Assembly: GCA_963713355.1 (NCBI GenBank)
Contig: CAVQLK010000005.1
Span: forward strand, 496,001 to 560,000
DNA: 64,000 bases
Direction of reading: 5' to 3'
From: FEN-1219 sp963713355
GTDB lineage: Bacteria > Pseudomonadota > Gammaproteobacteria > Steroidobacterales > Rariloculaceae
A program made the position numbers and the translations under genes. Positions 53,091 to 62,119 of this stretch are shown piece after piece. The first letter of the stretch is position 1. Each line of letters starts with the position of its first letter. Below the pieces are notes generated by a model, which saw only the letters and a list, made by a program, of their open reading frames with translations, ran no database searches and was not told the DNA's origin.

Positions 53091-53428
53091 GACCCAAAGC
53101 CCCGTGAACGCCCTTGGACACGCAGATAACCGAAACCATGCGTGTCGCGATTAGGGTTTGGCGGCGCAGGTTGTTCGGCTGCGCCCTGTGCGCCCCTGGC
53201 TTGTTCCAAGCGCAGTTCGTTGATGTCCCGGGGCCAACAGACGTTCGGCCGCGAGGACGACTGCTAAATCACTCGAACGGTCGTCGTGCCGAGTCCAGAT
53301 CGCAAGCAAGGCCGGACGGCCTGAGATCCGGTCTGAAGTCCCACGTAGCTTTGCCAGCTACAGCGCAGCTCGCATGTGTGATCGGCTCACGATCGCGGCG
53401 CTCAAGTATCGGCGGGCGGATGGTCGAT
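53091..53428. other. 338-base gap between the glucan enzyme and tRNA-Cys
   Basis: A frame from 53138 begins like a signal peptide (MRVAIRVWRRRLFGCALCAP) but then runs through the tRNA gene. I do not call it. Confidence 0.4.
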
Positions 53429-53502
53429 TGGAGGCTAGGAGCGGAATCGAACCGCTGTACACGGCTTTGCAGGCCGCTGCATCACCACTCTGCCACCTAG
53501 CC
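53429..53502 (-). tRNA. tRNA-Cys (anticodon GCA)
   Basis: Minus strand from GGCTAGG (53502) to TCCA (53429). Acceptor stems GGCTAGG/CCTAGCC pair, the anticodon stem GGC-CTGCAAA-GCC shows anticodon GCA, and GGTTCGATTCC is the T arm. U is the discriminator base, and CCA is encoded. It resembles the standard bacterial tRNA-Cys. Confidence 0.95.
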
Positions 53503-53547
53503 GGAAACGGGCGCAATTTAGCATAGGCGACGCCACTAGCGCTTCCC

Positions 53548-54711
53548 TCAGAAGGCGCCGTGCCCCGTCACTGCGCGGCCGACGATGAGCTCGTGGATGC
53601 TCTCGGTTCCCTCATAGGTGATCACGGTCTCGAGATTCAGCATGTGCCGCATCGGACTATGGTCGAGCGTGATTCCGGCCGCGCCCAACATGTCGCGGCA
53701 ATCGCGCGCGATCTCGAGCGCGGCGCGCACGTTGTTCCACTTCGCGAGCGAGATTTGGGCGCTCTTCGCAGCGCCGAGCTCCCTCAGCTTCGCGAGGCGC
53801 CACGCGATCAGCTGTGCACCGGTGAGCTTGCGGACGGCGTCGGCGAGCCGCCCCTGAATCAGCTGAGTGTGGCTCAACGGGCGGCCGAAGAGCTCGCGCG
53901 ACTCCGTGTACTTCAAAACCGTCTCGATGCAAGCGCGCGCGGCGCCGCACGCGCCCCACGCGATTCCGAACCGCGCATCGTCTAGGCACTGAAGCGCCGC
54001 TTTCAGCCCGCGCACTTCGGGCAAGCGCGCGCTCTCGGAGAGCTCGACGCCGGTCAGCGTGAGCTCTGCCGTGCTCGACGCGCGCAACGATAGCTTGTTC
54101 TTGATGATGCGCGACTCGAACCCATCGGAACCTTTCTCGACTAGGAACGCGTTGACTCCATCATCGGTCGCTGCCCAGACGACGGCGACATCGGCGAGAG
54201 CTCCGTTCGTGATCCAGTGCTTCGCGCCATCGAGCGTCCAGTCTGCGCCGCGCCGCCTAGCGCGCGTGCGCATGCGCGCGGGATCGGAACCGCCATGCGA
54301 TTCCGTCAACGCAAAGCAGCCGAGCTTCTCGCCGCGCGCAAGCCCCGGCAGCCAGCGCAAGCGCTGCTCCTCGGAGCCGAACGCGTGGATCGCGCCCATG
54401 ACGAGGCTGCTCTGCACGGAAACGCAACTGCGAATGCTGCTGTCGCCGCGCTCGAGCTCCTCGCAAACGAGGCCGTAAGCGGTAAACCCAAGGCCGGGAC
54501 ACCCGTAACCCTGCAGCGTGGCGCCGAACAATCCGAGCTCAGCGAGGCGCGGGACTAGCTCGATCGGAAAACGCTCCGCCGCAAAGCAGTCCGCGATGAT
54601 CGGCGTGACTTCGCGGTCGACGAACCGGCCGACGGTGGCGCGGATCAGCCGCTCGTCATCGTCGAGCAGCGCTGCGACGTCGTAGAAATCGAGCGGATCC
54701 GGTGATCCCAT
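53548..54711 (-). CDS. Acyl-CoA dehydrogenase, glutaryl-CoA dehydrogenase-like
   Basis: 387 residues from ATG 54711 (an in-frame GTG is at 54720). Family signatures: CVSVQSSLVMGAIHAFGSEEQ, FALTESHGGSDPARM, RELFGRPLSHTQLIQGRL, and the catalytic-base region ITYEGTESIHELIVGRAV. The CSVQSSLV and YEGT blocks are those of glutaryl-CoA dehydrogenase, which decarboxylates glutaryl-CoA to crotonyl-CoA in lysine/tryptophan breakdown. FAD enzyme, cytoplasmic. No CoA-transferase beside it. Confidence 0.85.
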   Translation of the reverse strand: MGSPDPLDFYDVAALLDDDERLIRATVGRFVDREVTPIIADCFAAERFPIELVPRLAELGLFGATLQGYGCPGLGFTAYGLVCEELERGDSSIRSCVSVQSSLVMGAIHAFGSEEQRLRWLPGLARGEKLGCFALTESHGGSDPARMRTRARRRGADWTLDGAKHWITNGALADVAVVWAATDDGVNAFLVEKGSDGFESRIIKNKLSLRASSTAELTLTGVELSESARLPEVRGLKAALQCLDDARFGIAWGACGAARACIETVLKYTESRELFGRPLSHTQLIQGRLADAVRKLTGAQLIAWRLAKLRELGAAKSAQISLAKWNNVRAALEIARDCRDMLGAAGITLDHSPMRHMLNLETVITYEGTESIHELIVGRAVTGHGAF

Positions 54712-54762
54712 GGAACGCACCGACCGGCCAAGCGGCCGCCCGACCCTAGTATTACAGAGAGA

Positions 54763-55317
54763 CTAGCGCAGCTCGTCGTTGACCCAGAACTTCGTGCCGC
54801 TGACGTCGGCATGCGCCATGAGGCCCTTCTCCGAGATCTGGTAGAACGCGACCCCGTCGATGAAGCTCGATCGAACCGCGACGCCTTCTTGTCCCGCGAC
54901 GGCTTCCGCCGTCGCGCTGGAATCCCATCCGCCGGCGACAAACTTGTCGAGCCGGTCCGTGGTCTCGAACAGGATCACGAGGCCGTAGCGTTGGCCGCCG
55001 ATACCGAGGCCGACACCGCCCGTTCCCATTCGCATGTACGTGCGCTGGCCGGCCGCTTTGTTGACGGCTACGCCGTTGCCGCCGCCGCCCGAGACGATGA
55101 AGCCGCCCTTCGTGACGGTGAACACCGCGTAGCCCTTCGCGCGCTCGTAGAGATCGCGAACGCCCGACTGCGTCTTCAACAGCTCGTCGAGCGTCGCTTT
55201 TGCGTTGGTGTCGATCTCCTGGCGGCGCTCCTGGACTTTCGCATCGCCCTGCGCGAGCACGGGTCCTACGCCGAGAGCCAAGACCATAGCCAGCAACAAC
55301 GATCGCTGAATGTGCAT
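54763..55317 (-). CDS. Secreted SYLF-domain (YSC84-like) lipid-binding protein
   Basis: 184 residues. The signal peptide (SLLLAMVLALGVGPVLA) is followed by a SYLF domain: AKGYAVFTVTKGGFIVSGGGGNGVAV, MRMGTGGVGLGIGGQRYGLVILF and VAFYQISEKGLMAHADVSGTKFW. The domain binds phosphoinositides in eukaryotes; bacterial roles are unclear. AGGAAGG ribosome site upstream of ATG 55317. Confidence 0.85.
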   Translation of the reverse strand: MHIQRSLLLAMVLALGVGPVLAQGDAKVQERRQEIDTNAKATLDELLKTQSGVRDLYERAKGYAVFTVTKGGFIVSGGGGNGVAVNKAAGQRTYMRMGTGGVGLGIGGQRYGLVILFETTDRLDKFVAGGWDSSATAEAVAGQEGVAVRSSFIDGVAFYQISEKGLMAHADVSGTKFWVNDELR

Positions 55318-55434
55318 GGTGGTTACCTTCCTGTGGAGGCGGCAGCGCCCTCAAACGGGCAGGCGCATGGTGCGCGAAGCGCACGGCATTTTCCAGCCGC
55401 TGCGCGTCGCCATTCACCGACACGGCACGGGGGT

Positions 55435-56145
55435 CTAAGCGGTCAAGTATCCGGTCAGCTGAAATCCCGCCAACACGAAACCGGCGGTCATCAATGCAAC
55501 GTTGCCGGCAAACGCGTGCCGCACGAACGCGCCGCTACGCCGCCAGAGATTGAATGCGATCAGCATCAAGCCCAGCGCGAGGAGCTGGCCGATCTCGACA
55601 CCGATGTTGAACGACACCATGTTCGTGACGAGCCCCTCCTCTGGCGCGACCCCTTGCAGCTTCGTCGCGAGCCCGAGTCCGTGGAAGAACCCGAAGAACA
55701 ACACGGCGGCTTTCGTGTTGGGTTGCACGCCCAGGCGGCGGAATCCGCCGAGATTCTCGAACGCCTTGTAGACGACGGACAAGCCGATGACGGCGTCGAC
55801 GAGATAGGCGTCGACGTTCCACCCGGCCAGCACGCCGAGCAACAGCGTCGTGCTGTGGCCGACGGCGAACAGCGTGACGTAAAGGGCGACGTCCTTGAGC
55901 CGGTATAAGAAAAAGATCACGCCCGCGAGAAACAGCAGATGGTCGTAGCCGGTCACCATGTGCTTGGCGCCGAGATATATGTAAGGCCCGATGTGCGGAC
56001 CCACGGCATTCCGCAAGAATTCCAGGTCGTCTCCGGCGATGCCGTGCGCCTGCGCGATTCCGCAAGCGAGCAACAACGCGAGCGCTGCGGCGCCCTGCCC
56101 CAGCGCTCTTCGATACACTGCGAGTCGTGCGATCGCGCCGGCCAT
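55435..56145 (-). CDS. HupE/UreJ-family membrane protein
   Basis: 236 residues, about six membrane segments after a signal peptide ending GIAQA. HupE/UreJ signatures: YIYLGAKHMVTGYDHLLFLAGVIFFL and FAVGHSTTLLLG, then FFGFFHGLGLATKL. HupE relatives are nickel permeases; whether this member carries nickel is not shown. No urease or hydrogenase genes are nearby. Confidence 0.8.
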   Translation of the reverse strand: MAGAIARLAVYRRALGQGAAALALLLACGIAQAHGIAGDDLEFLRNAVGPHIGPYIYLGAKHMVTGYDHLLFLAGVIFFLYRLKDVALYVTLFAVGHSTTLLLGVLAGWNVDAYLVDAVIGLSVVYKAFENLGGFRRLGVQPNTKAAVLFFGFFHGLGLATKLQGVAPEEGLVTNMVSFNIGVEIGQLLALGLMLIAFNLWRRSGAFVRHAFAGNVALMTAGFVLAGFQLTGYLTA

Positions 56146-56281
56146 CCCGTAACCCCGTAATCGAAAGCCGCGAGGCTGCGGCTGCGGTGCATGCTAGCAC
56201 CAGCTTCGCGCGACTGTCATTGAATGGGCGGTGCTCGCACGGCGCCGGAGCATCGAATAAGACAGTCCTCAAAACAATAGC

Positions 56282-56298
56282 TTAAGAGACTATCTTAA
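56282..56298. promoter_or_regulatory. Perfect dyad TTAAGA-N5-TCTTAA at the TPP-enzyme start
   Basis: TTAAGA-GACTA-TCTTAA ends on the A of the ATG at 56298. A related half-site TAAGACAGTC lies about 20 bases upstream. AT-rich in a GC-rich region. Likely repressor operator of a MarR/HxlR-type factor; no regulator is adjacent. Confidence 0.5.
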
Positions 56299-57980
56299 TG
56301 CTTTTAGAACAACGGCAGCTCACCGGCGGCGCGGCCATCGTCGAAGCCGCGCGCGCCAACGGCATGACGACGCTGTTCGGCGTGCCGGGCGTTCAGACAT
56401 ACCCGCTGTTCGACGCGCTGCACGGCACGGACGTCGAGCTCATCGTGCCGCGCCATGAGCAAGCGGCGGCCTACATGGCAATGGGCTACGCGAAATCGAC
56501 GGGCCGCACGGGAGTCTTCACCGTCGTTCCCGGGCCGGGTGTTTTGAATGCAGCGGCGGCGTTGTGCACAGCCATGGGCAACTGCGCGCCCGTCGTTTGT
56601 CTGACGGGTCAGGTTCCGTCGGCCTTTCTAGGACGCGGTCGCGGCCATCTGCACGAGCTTGCCGACCAGCCCGCCACCTTACGCACGCTGATCAAGGACG
56701 CGTGGCGAATCGATTCGGCGAGCGACGCATCGCAGCTCGTCAACAAGGCGTTTCGCCATGCCGCCGGCGGCCGCCCGGGGCCGATCGCCGTCGAGATGTG
56801 CTGGGACACGATGGCGGCGCAGGCCGACGCCGTGATCGCGCCGGCCGAAGGCGCGCTGCCGGAGCCCGTCGTCGATTCGCAGGCACTCGACGCCGCCGTC
56901 CGGCTGCTCGCGGCGGCCAAGAAGCCCATGATCATGTGCGGCGCCGGGGCGCAGCATGCGTCGAGAGAAGTCGAGCTCCTTGCGCAGACACTGCAGGCGC
57001 CTGTCACGGCGTTCCGCAGTGGGCGCGGGATCGTACCCGAAGACCATGCGCTCGGAGTCGCGGGGGTTGCGGCGCGCGAGCTCTGGGACGACGTCGACGT
57101 GCTCGTCGGCGTCGGCAGTCGCCTCGAGATGCCGTACATGCGGTGGGGCGATTCGATGCGCTACGAGCGCAAGCCCTCTAAAGGACCAAAGCTCATTCGC
57201 ATCGACATCGATCCTGCGGAGATGCACCGCCTCGAGCCCGACGTTGCCCTCGTCGCCGATTCGGCGACAGCTTGCCGCCTGCTTGCCGATCGTCTCCGGA
57301 GCCGCGTTGGGCCGAACGGTGCGCGCGTCGCCGAGATCGCCGCGGCGAAACGCGTCGCCGACGCGGCGATCGATAGTATCCAACCGCAAGCCGCGTTCCT
57401 GCGTGCGATCCGCGCGGTTCTCCCGCGCGACGGCATCCTCGTGCCGGAGCTCTCGCAGGTCGGCTTTGCGACCTACACGGGCGCCTACCCAGTCCTCGCT
57501 CCACGGACGTATATCTCGGAGGGATTCCAGGGCACACTCGGCTTCGGATTTCCGACGGCACTTGGCGCCAAAGTGGCCAACCGCAGCAAGCCCGTCGTGT
57601 CCGTGACCGGAGATGGCGGCTTCATGTTCGGAGTGCAGGAGCTCGCGACGGCTGCGCAGTTCGATATCGCGCTCGTGACGATCGTCTTCAACAATCATTC
57701 GTTTGCGAACGTGCTGCGCGATCAGGAAACGCACTTCGCCGGCCGGACGATCGCCTCGCGCTTGCACAATCCCGACTTCGTTCGGCTCGCCGAAAGCTTC
57801 GGGGTCGCGGCCCGGCGTGTCAGGGAGCCGCACGAGCTGCAAGCCGCGCTCGAGGCGGAGCTCGCGGCCGGGCGACCCGCGCTGATCGAGGTGACGCTCG
57901 AAGCCGGCAGCGAGCAGTCGCCTTGGCCGCTGATCCACATGCGCAAGCGTCCCAGCGAGATCGTCGGACCGTCTCGATGA
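56298..57980 (+). CDS. Thiamine-pyrophosphate enzyme (acetolactate synthase-like)
   Basis: 560 residues in the standard three-domain TPP fold. The catalytic glutamate is in VPRHEQAAAYMAMGYAKSTGR and the TPP/Mg site is VTGDGGFMFGVQELATAAQFDIALVTIVFNNHSF. The FAD-like middle domain has PMIMCGAGAQHAS. It could be an acetolactate synthase, benzoylformate decarboxylase-type or related enzyme; residues alone do not fix the substrate. ATG 56298 has no ribosome site in front, so it may be leaderless. Overlaps the next gene by four bases. Confidence 0.8.
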   Translation: MLLEQRQLTGGAAIVEAARANGMTTLFGVPGVQTYPLFDALHGTDVELIVPRHEQAAAYMAMGYAKSTGRTGVFTVVPGPGVLNAAAALCTAMGNCAPVVCLTGQVPSAFLGRGRGHLHELADQPATLRTLIKDAWRIDSASDASQLVNKAFRHAAGGRPGPIAVEMCWDTMAAQADAVIAPAEGALPEPVVDSQALDAAVRLLAAAKKPMIMCGAGAQHASREVELLAQTLQAPVTAFRSGRGIVPEDHALGVAGVAARELWDDVDVLVGVGSRLEMPYMRWGDSMRYERKPSKGPKLIRIDIDPAEMHRLEPDVALVADSATACRLLADRLRSRVGPNGARVAEIAAAKRVADAAIDSIQPQAAFLRAIRAVLPRDGILVPELSQVGFATYTGAYPVLAPRTYISEGFQGTLGFGFPTALGAKVANRSKPVVSVTGDGGFMFGVQELATAAQFDIALVTIVFNNHSFANVLRDQETHFAGRTIASRLHNPDFVRLAESFGVAARRVREPHELQAALEAELAAGRPALIEVTLEAGSEQSPWPLIHMRKRPSEIVGPSR

Positions 57981-58480
57981 TGGCGTTGCTCGCGACCTTC
58001 GAGCAGAACCCTCTCAGCGTTTGGGTACGCGAATCACCATCGCTGCTGGCGTTTCCGTTCATTCTCTGGCTGCACACGCTCGGGCTTGCGCTGTTGGCCG
58101 GCATCAACGTCGGTCTCGCGACTTGGCTGCTCGCCAGGAGAACCGTGCCATCGTTCGATCTGGCAGGGATCTATCGCGTCATGTGGCTGGGATTCGGCAT
58201 CAACGCCGTCTCGGGGCTCACGCTGCTCGCGGCGTACCCAGCGAAAGCACTGACCAACTGGGTGTTCTTCGTGAAGCTCGCGCTCGTCGCGGGCGCGCTT
58301 TGGGCACTGCAGCGCACGAAGCATGAGATCGTAGCCGCGAGCGGGGCCGGCGCGGGCGAGGTCACCCTGCACGCTCGGCGGCTCGCGTGGCTGTCCTTGC
58401 TGCTCTGGGCCGGTACGATCTTCGCCGGCCGCCTGCTCGCCTACACGCACCACATCTTGCTCGCGAGCGAAGGGTTCTGA
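57977..58480 (+). CDS. DUF6644-family membrane protein (first copy)
   Basis: 167 residues, four membrane segments. ATGA overlap with the TPP gene. WVRESPSLLAFPFILWLHTLGLALLAG and FVKLALVAGALWALQRTK match the short four-helix proteins of DUF6644. A histidine (WLHTLG) sits in the first helix and others at HARRLAW and YTHH, suggesting a b-type cytochrome-like bundle. Function unknown. Paired with the next gene. Confidence 0.7.
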   Translation: MMALLATFEQNPLSVWVRESPSLLAFPFILWLHTLGLALLAGINVGLATWLLARRTVPSFDLAGIYRVMWLGFGINAVSGLTLLAAYPAKALTNWVFFVKLALVAGALWALQRTKHEIVAASGAGAGEVTLHARRLAWLSLLLWAGTIFAGRLLAYTHHILLASEGF

Positions 58481-58968
58481 TGGACGCCTTCATGGATTGG
58501 ATCGTCAGCACGCGGCTCTCGTGGTTCGTCACCGAGTACCGCTGGGTGTGGCCGATGGCTGAATCCGTGCACTTCTGCGGCCTGACGCTTCTCGTTGGAA
58601 CCGTCGGCCTGTTCGATCTGCGAGTGCTGGGCCTCGCGAAGGGCATTGCGCCGGCCACGCTCCATGCGACGCTGCGGTGGGGCATTGCCGGGTTCGCTGC
58701 GTCCGTAGTCACCGGCATCATGTTCATTTCGGGCGCGCCGGATCAGTACTTTTACAACGAGGCGTTCCAGCTCAAGGCCGTGCTGCTCGTGCTGATGGGT
58801 GCGAACGCAGCACTCTTCTACCGGCGCGAGTTCGCCGGTGTCCGAGCTCTCGGCCCGCACGACGATGCGCCGCGAAGCACGAAGATCGTGGCCGCCGCTT
58901 CGCTCGTCTTCCTGCTCGGCGTCACACTCTGCGGGCGCATGATCACGTTTTTCCGCCCGCCTTATTGA
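58480..58968 (+). CDS. DUF6644-family membrane protein (second copy)
   Basis: 162 residues, four membrane segments, starting one base inside the previous stop. WPMAESVHFCGLTLLVGTVGLFDLRVLG has the same histidine placement as its neighbour, and QLKAVLLVLMGANAALFYRREF matches the third helix. The pair probably forms a heterodimer. Converges on the PepSY gene and overlaps it by seven bases. Confidence 0.7.
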   Translation: MDAFMDWIVSTRLSWFVTEYRWVWPMAESVHFCGLTLLVGTVGLFDLRVLGLAKGIAPATLHATLRWGIAGFAASVVTGIMFISGAPDQYFYNEAFQLKAVLLVLMGANAALFYRREFAGVRALGPHDDAPRSTKIVAAASLVFLLGVTLCGRMITFFRPPY

Positions 58969-59903
58969 GGCAGCGGTGTTGCCTCGTCAGCTTGCCGCAG
59001 CGTCCGGCGGCGCACGACGCGCGTCCACCAGAGGACGACCCCTGTCGCGAACAGCACCGTCGGCACCAAGCCGAGGACGACCCAGAGAAATCGCACACCG
59101 AGGCCGCCGAAGCGGCCGAAGTGGAGCTTGACGAGCTCGATCAGGACCCATTCGCCGGGCCGCTCGAGGTCGTTGAGATCGTCGTCGAAGTAGTCGATCG
59201 TGCCCTCGAACGGCTCGGGAAATGCGAAGTAAATCGCCGTGATCGCCCAAACGAACAGCAGCGCGAACGATACGACGCCTAGCACGCTGTGCAGCTGCCA
59301 GATGAACCGCCGCGACGCTTGCGGCCGCCCGATCTTGAATCCGCGAGGCACATTGCGTGCCCCAGGCCACCATAGCCAGGCGCCGGTCACGATCAGCACG
59401 GCGAAGAACATGCCGCCGATGCCGTTCAACAGACGGCCGATCTGCCCCGCGAGCAAGTTGTCGTGCAGGTCCACGAGCCATTCGACGGTACGCAGAATCG
59501 GCGGAAACGTCGAGCCGAGGTCTCGAACGGCATACGGATCGAACAGCCGCTCCATCGCCGAGCCGTCGCGCTCGAGCATGACGGAGACGGGCCGCTCCGG
59601 CCGCCGCGGCTCGCGGACCTCGACGACCGTATCGCCGAAATAAGCCGTCTCTACTGCTGCCAGCAATGGATCTCCCGTCAGCCGCTCCCCTTCCGTGGAA
59701 GCGACGGTACGCGGCACGAGCCACTGCGTGAGCTCGCGGCGAAACACGACGGCGCTGCCGCTGACGCTGAGCACGACGATGTAAAGGCCGAGGCCGAGCG
59801 CGATCCACATGTGAACACGCACGAGAACCCGGCGCGTGCGAGCCTTGGCCGCCGCTTGCCGCTCGGCGCGATCGGCGATGCCGCCAGCTACGGTCGAAGA
59901 CAT
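58962..59903 (-). CDS. PepSY-associated TM-helix protein
   Basis: 313 residues from ATG 59903 with GGAGGGG just upstream; an in-frame ATG at 59924 is less likely. Four membrane helices: HMWIALGLGLYIVVLSVSGSAVVF, then the periplasmic PepSY region (TVEWLVDLHDNLLAGQIGRLLNGIGGMFFAVLIV), then QLHSVLGVVSFALLFVWAIT and the last near the C-terminus. These proteins are found with TonB receptors and iron reductases and can carry heme via histidines in HMW, LHDNLL and LHSVLG. ApbE is divergent next door. Confidence 0.8.
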   Translation of the reverse strand: MSSTVAGGIADRAERQAAAKARTRRVLVRVHMWIALGLGLYIVVLSVSGSAVVFRRELTQWLVPRTVASTEGERLTGDPLLAAVETAYFGDTVVEVREPRRPERPVSVMLERDGSAMERLFDPYAVRDLGSTFPPILRTVEWLVDLHDNLLAGQIGRLLNGIGGMFFAVLIVTGAWLWWPGARNVPRGFKIGRPQASRRFIWQLHSVLGVVSFALLFVWAITAIYFAFPEPFEGTIDYFDDDLNDLERPGEWVLIELVKLHFGRFGGLGVRFLWVVLGLVPTVLFATGVVLWWTRVVRRRTLRQADEATPLPQ

Positions 59904-59995
59904 TGCCCCTCCGTCGCGCGCCACTCTAGCAGGCTGCCGAGCATCCGTTGCGCGAAGTTGCTCTGAGCGTGAGGCGTGCTCGATGATGTCGCGCG

Positions 59996-61042
59996 ATGAC
60001 GGCTCGGATCAGATGGCTTCGATCGTGGTTGCTGGCGGCATGTGGCGCCGCCGCAGCTCTCGGCTGCACTTCCGCATCGGCTCCGTCGATGCACACTGTG
60101 TCGGGGATCGCTCAGAGCACGACCTATTCGTTGCAATGGACGGGCGGCGCCACGGAAGCCGAGATCGCCGCCGCCGCCGAGCAGGAGCTCGAGCGCATCG
60201 ATGCGCTGCTTTCGAACTATCGAGCCGATTCGACGCTCGAGCGTTTCAATGCGACCCGAAGCACGGAGCCGATCGAGCTGCCCGGCGAGCTCGTGACGCT
60301 CCTCGGCCTTGCGCAGCGCGTGCACTCGGCGAGCGACGGCTGCTTCGATCCGACTGTGCGGCCGCTCGTGCGCGCCTGGGGATTCGACGGCGACACCCCC
60401 GCGGTGCCCACGACGGCCGCGATCGACACGGCGCGCGCAATCGTCGGCCTCGAGAAGCTTTCGCTGCTCGACGCCACGCACGTGCGCAAGAGCGTCGCGG
60501 CGCTCGAGGTCGACATGGCGAGCATCGGGCAAGGCTACACGGCCAGCAGGCTCGCCGACGTTCTCGAGCGGCATGGCAGCACGGCGTATCTCGCCGAGAT
60601 CGGCGGCGAGATCGTCGCGCGCGGAACGAAGCCGGACGGCGCCGCATGGCGCGTCGGCGTCGAGAACCCGGGCGGCGCGCAGGCCGGGCCGGCGCTGCGA
60701 ATGCCGCCGGACGCACGCACGGCCGTGATCACGAGCGGCTCGTACCGGCAGTACTTGGAGGCGGACGGCCGCCGGTTCGGCCATATCATCGACCCGCGCA
60801 GCGGTTGGCCCGTCGAGCACGCGCTGCTGTCGGTCACCGTCGTCGGCCCGGATGCGGCGGCCGCGGCGGCCTGGGGGACGGCGCTGTTGTGCTTGGGTCC
60901 CGAGGCTGCCGCCGCGATGGCCGAGCGCGAAAAGCTCGCGGCATTGCTCTGGATCGGCGGCGGCGGCGATCCGGCTCTCGAGCGCAGCCGCACGTTCTCA
61001 GCGGAGTGGCAGCAGTTGCTCGACGAGCCTCCGCGCCGCTAG
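59996..61042 (+). CDS. apbE: FAD:protein FMN transferase (ApbE), lipoprotein
   Basis: 348 residues. A lipoprotein signal ends AAALGC. ApbE blocks: STTYSLQW, ELERIDALLSNYRADSTLERFN, SDGCFDPTVRPLVRAWGF, EVDMASIGQGYTASRLADVL, LAEIGGEIVARGTKPDG and the metal/FAD part ITSGSYRQYLEADGRRFGHIIDPRSGWPV. It attaches FMN to Ser/Thr of periplasmic acceptor domains. Neighbouring PepSY or DUF6644 proteins may be part of the electron path, though no FMN-binding acceptor is seen here. Confidence 0.9.
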   Translation: MTARIRWLRSWLLAACGAAAALGCTSASAPSMHTVSGIAQSTTYSLQWTGGATEAEIAAAAEQELERIDALLSNYRADSTLERFNATRSTEPIELPGELVTLLGLAQRVHSASDGCFDPTVRPLVRAWGFDGDTPAVPTTAAIDTARAIVGLEKLSLLDATHVRKSVAALEVDMASIGQGYTASRLADVLERHGSTAYLAEIGGEIVARGTKPDGAAWRVGVENPGGAQAGPALRMPPDARTAVITSGSYRQYLEADGRRFGHIIDPRSGWPVEHALLSVTVVGPDAAAAAAWGTALLCLGPEAAAAMAEREKLAALLWIGGGGDPALERSRTFSAEWQQLLDEPPRR

Positions 61043-62007
61043 AGCCACCCTCGGCGCTTGAAGTACCAGAACGGCAGCAACGCAGAAGCAAGCATCATTA
61101 CCCACGCGAATAAATAGCCGTATTTCCAATCGAGCTCCGGCATGAAGTCGAAGTTCATCCCGTAGATCGAGGCAATCAGCGTCGGCGGCAGGAACACGCC
61201 GGCTGCGATCGAGAAGATCTTGATGATGTTGCTCTGCTCGATGTTGATCATCCCGAGCGTCGCGTCGAGAAGGAACGTCACTTTCTGCGACACGAACGAC
61301 GAATGAGCGCTCAATGACTCGAGGTAACGCTCGAGCGTCCGCACGCGCCCGCGGAGCTCCTTGCCGTCGGTCCGATCGGCAAGCACTTGGCCGAAAAAGC
61401 CGCCCAAGCGCTGCAGCGACAGCAGGCTCACAAGGATGTTCGAGCACAAGTCGCCCTTGCGGCCGATCAACTGCAGCGTCTTCGTGAGATCGCGGCTCAT
61501 GGACCTCGGTTGGTCGCTGCGGAAAATGGCGCGCGAGATCGCATCGACCTCCTCTTCCGCACGCTCGAGGATGTCCGTCATACGGTCGACCGTAGCTTCG
61601 AGCAACGCGACGAGCACCGTCTCACCGGTCGTGCAGCCGAGATTCGTCTGAGCGGCCCGCTGCGGAAACGTTTTGAAGACGCGCGGCTCGTGATATCTGA
61701 CGGTGACGAGCTTGCCGTCTGCGATGACGAACGCGACGGGCGCCATCAGAAGGTCGTCGCTATCCGTGCGCGCCGGCAACGTCGCCGTCATGACGACGGC
61801 CTCGTCTTCCTTGTAAAGCCGCCCCGAGACCTCGAGACGCTGCATCTCTTCGCGCGTCGGGACGTCGACGCCGAGCTGCGCCTCGAGCGTAGTCTCTTCT
61901 TCGGCGGTGGGGTTCAAGAGATCGATCCACACGAGCCCGTCGAGATCGCCCAGGGTCTCGCCGACCGGTCGGAGACGGCCACCTTCGGGAGCAAGGCCAA
62001 CGATCAT
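61039..62007 (-). CDS. corA: CorA-family magnesium/cobalt transporter
   Basis: 322 residues. A cytoplasmic helical funnel is followed by two C-terminal membrane helices with the hallmark pore loop YGMNFDFMPELDWKYGY and a basic tail. NATPASE-like motifs are absent, as expected. The YGMNF motif defines CorA channels that take up Mg2+ or Co2+. It converges on apbE with four bases overlap. Confidence 0.9.
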   Translation of the reverse strand: MIVGLAPEGGRLRPVGETLGDLDGLVWIDLLNPTAEEETTLEAQLGVDVPTREEMQRLEVSGRLYKEDEAVVMTATLPARTDSDDLLMAPVAFVIADGKLVTVRYHEPRVFKTFPQRAAQTNLGCTTGETVLVALLEATVDRMTDILERAEEEVDAISRAIFRSDQPRSMSRDLTKTLQLIGRKGDLCSNILVSLLSLQRLGGFFGQVLADRTDGKELRGRVRTLERYLESLSAHSSFVSQKVTFLLDATLGMINIEQSNIIKIFSIAAGVFLPPTLIASIYGMNFDFMPELDWKYGYLFAWVMMLASALLPFWYFKRRGWL

Positions 62008-62119
62008 GGGAGCACCTGCCGTGCTTGCGTGCGCGGGACTCTAGCACGCACGGCACGACGGGACGAAAGGCGGGGATTCGCGACGGCGGGGTCGTCGATG
62101 CGACCCCGCCGCGAGAAGA

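Noticed and set aside
53138..53500. Possible secreted protein beginning MRVAIRVWRRRLF
   Set aside because: The frame runs through tRNA-Cys and loses any protein-like character after 30 residues.
56679..57938. Long minus-strand frame opposite the TPP enzyme
   Set aside because: Antisense shadow; the TPP enzyme motifs on the plus strand are complete.
59836..61113. Plus-strand frame of 425 codons overlapping apbE
   Set aside because: Out of frame with apbE, whose motifs are intact; the sequence is arginine-rich without motifs.
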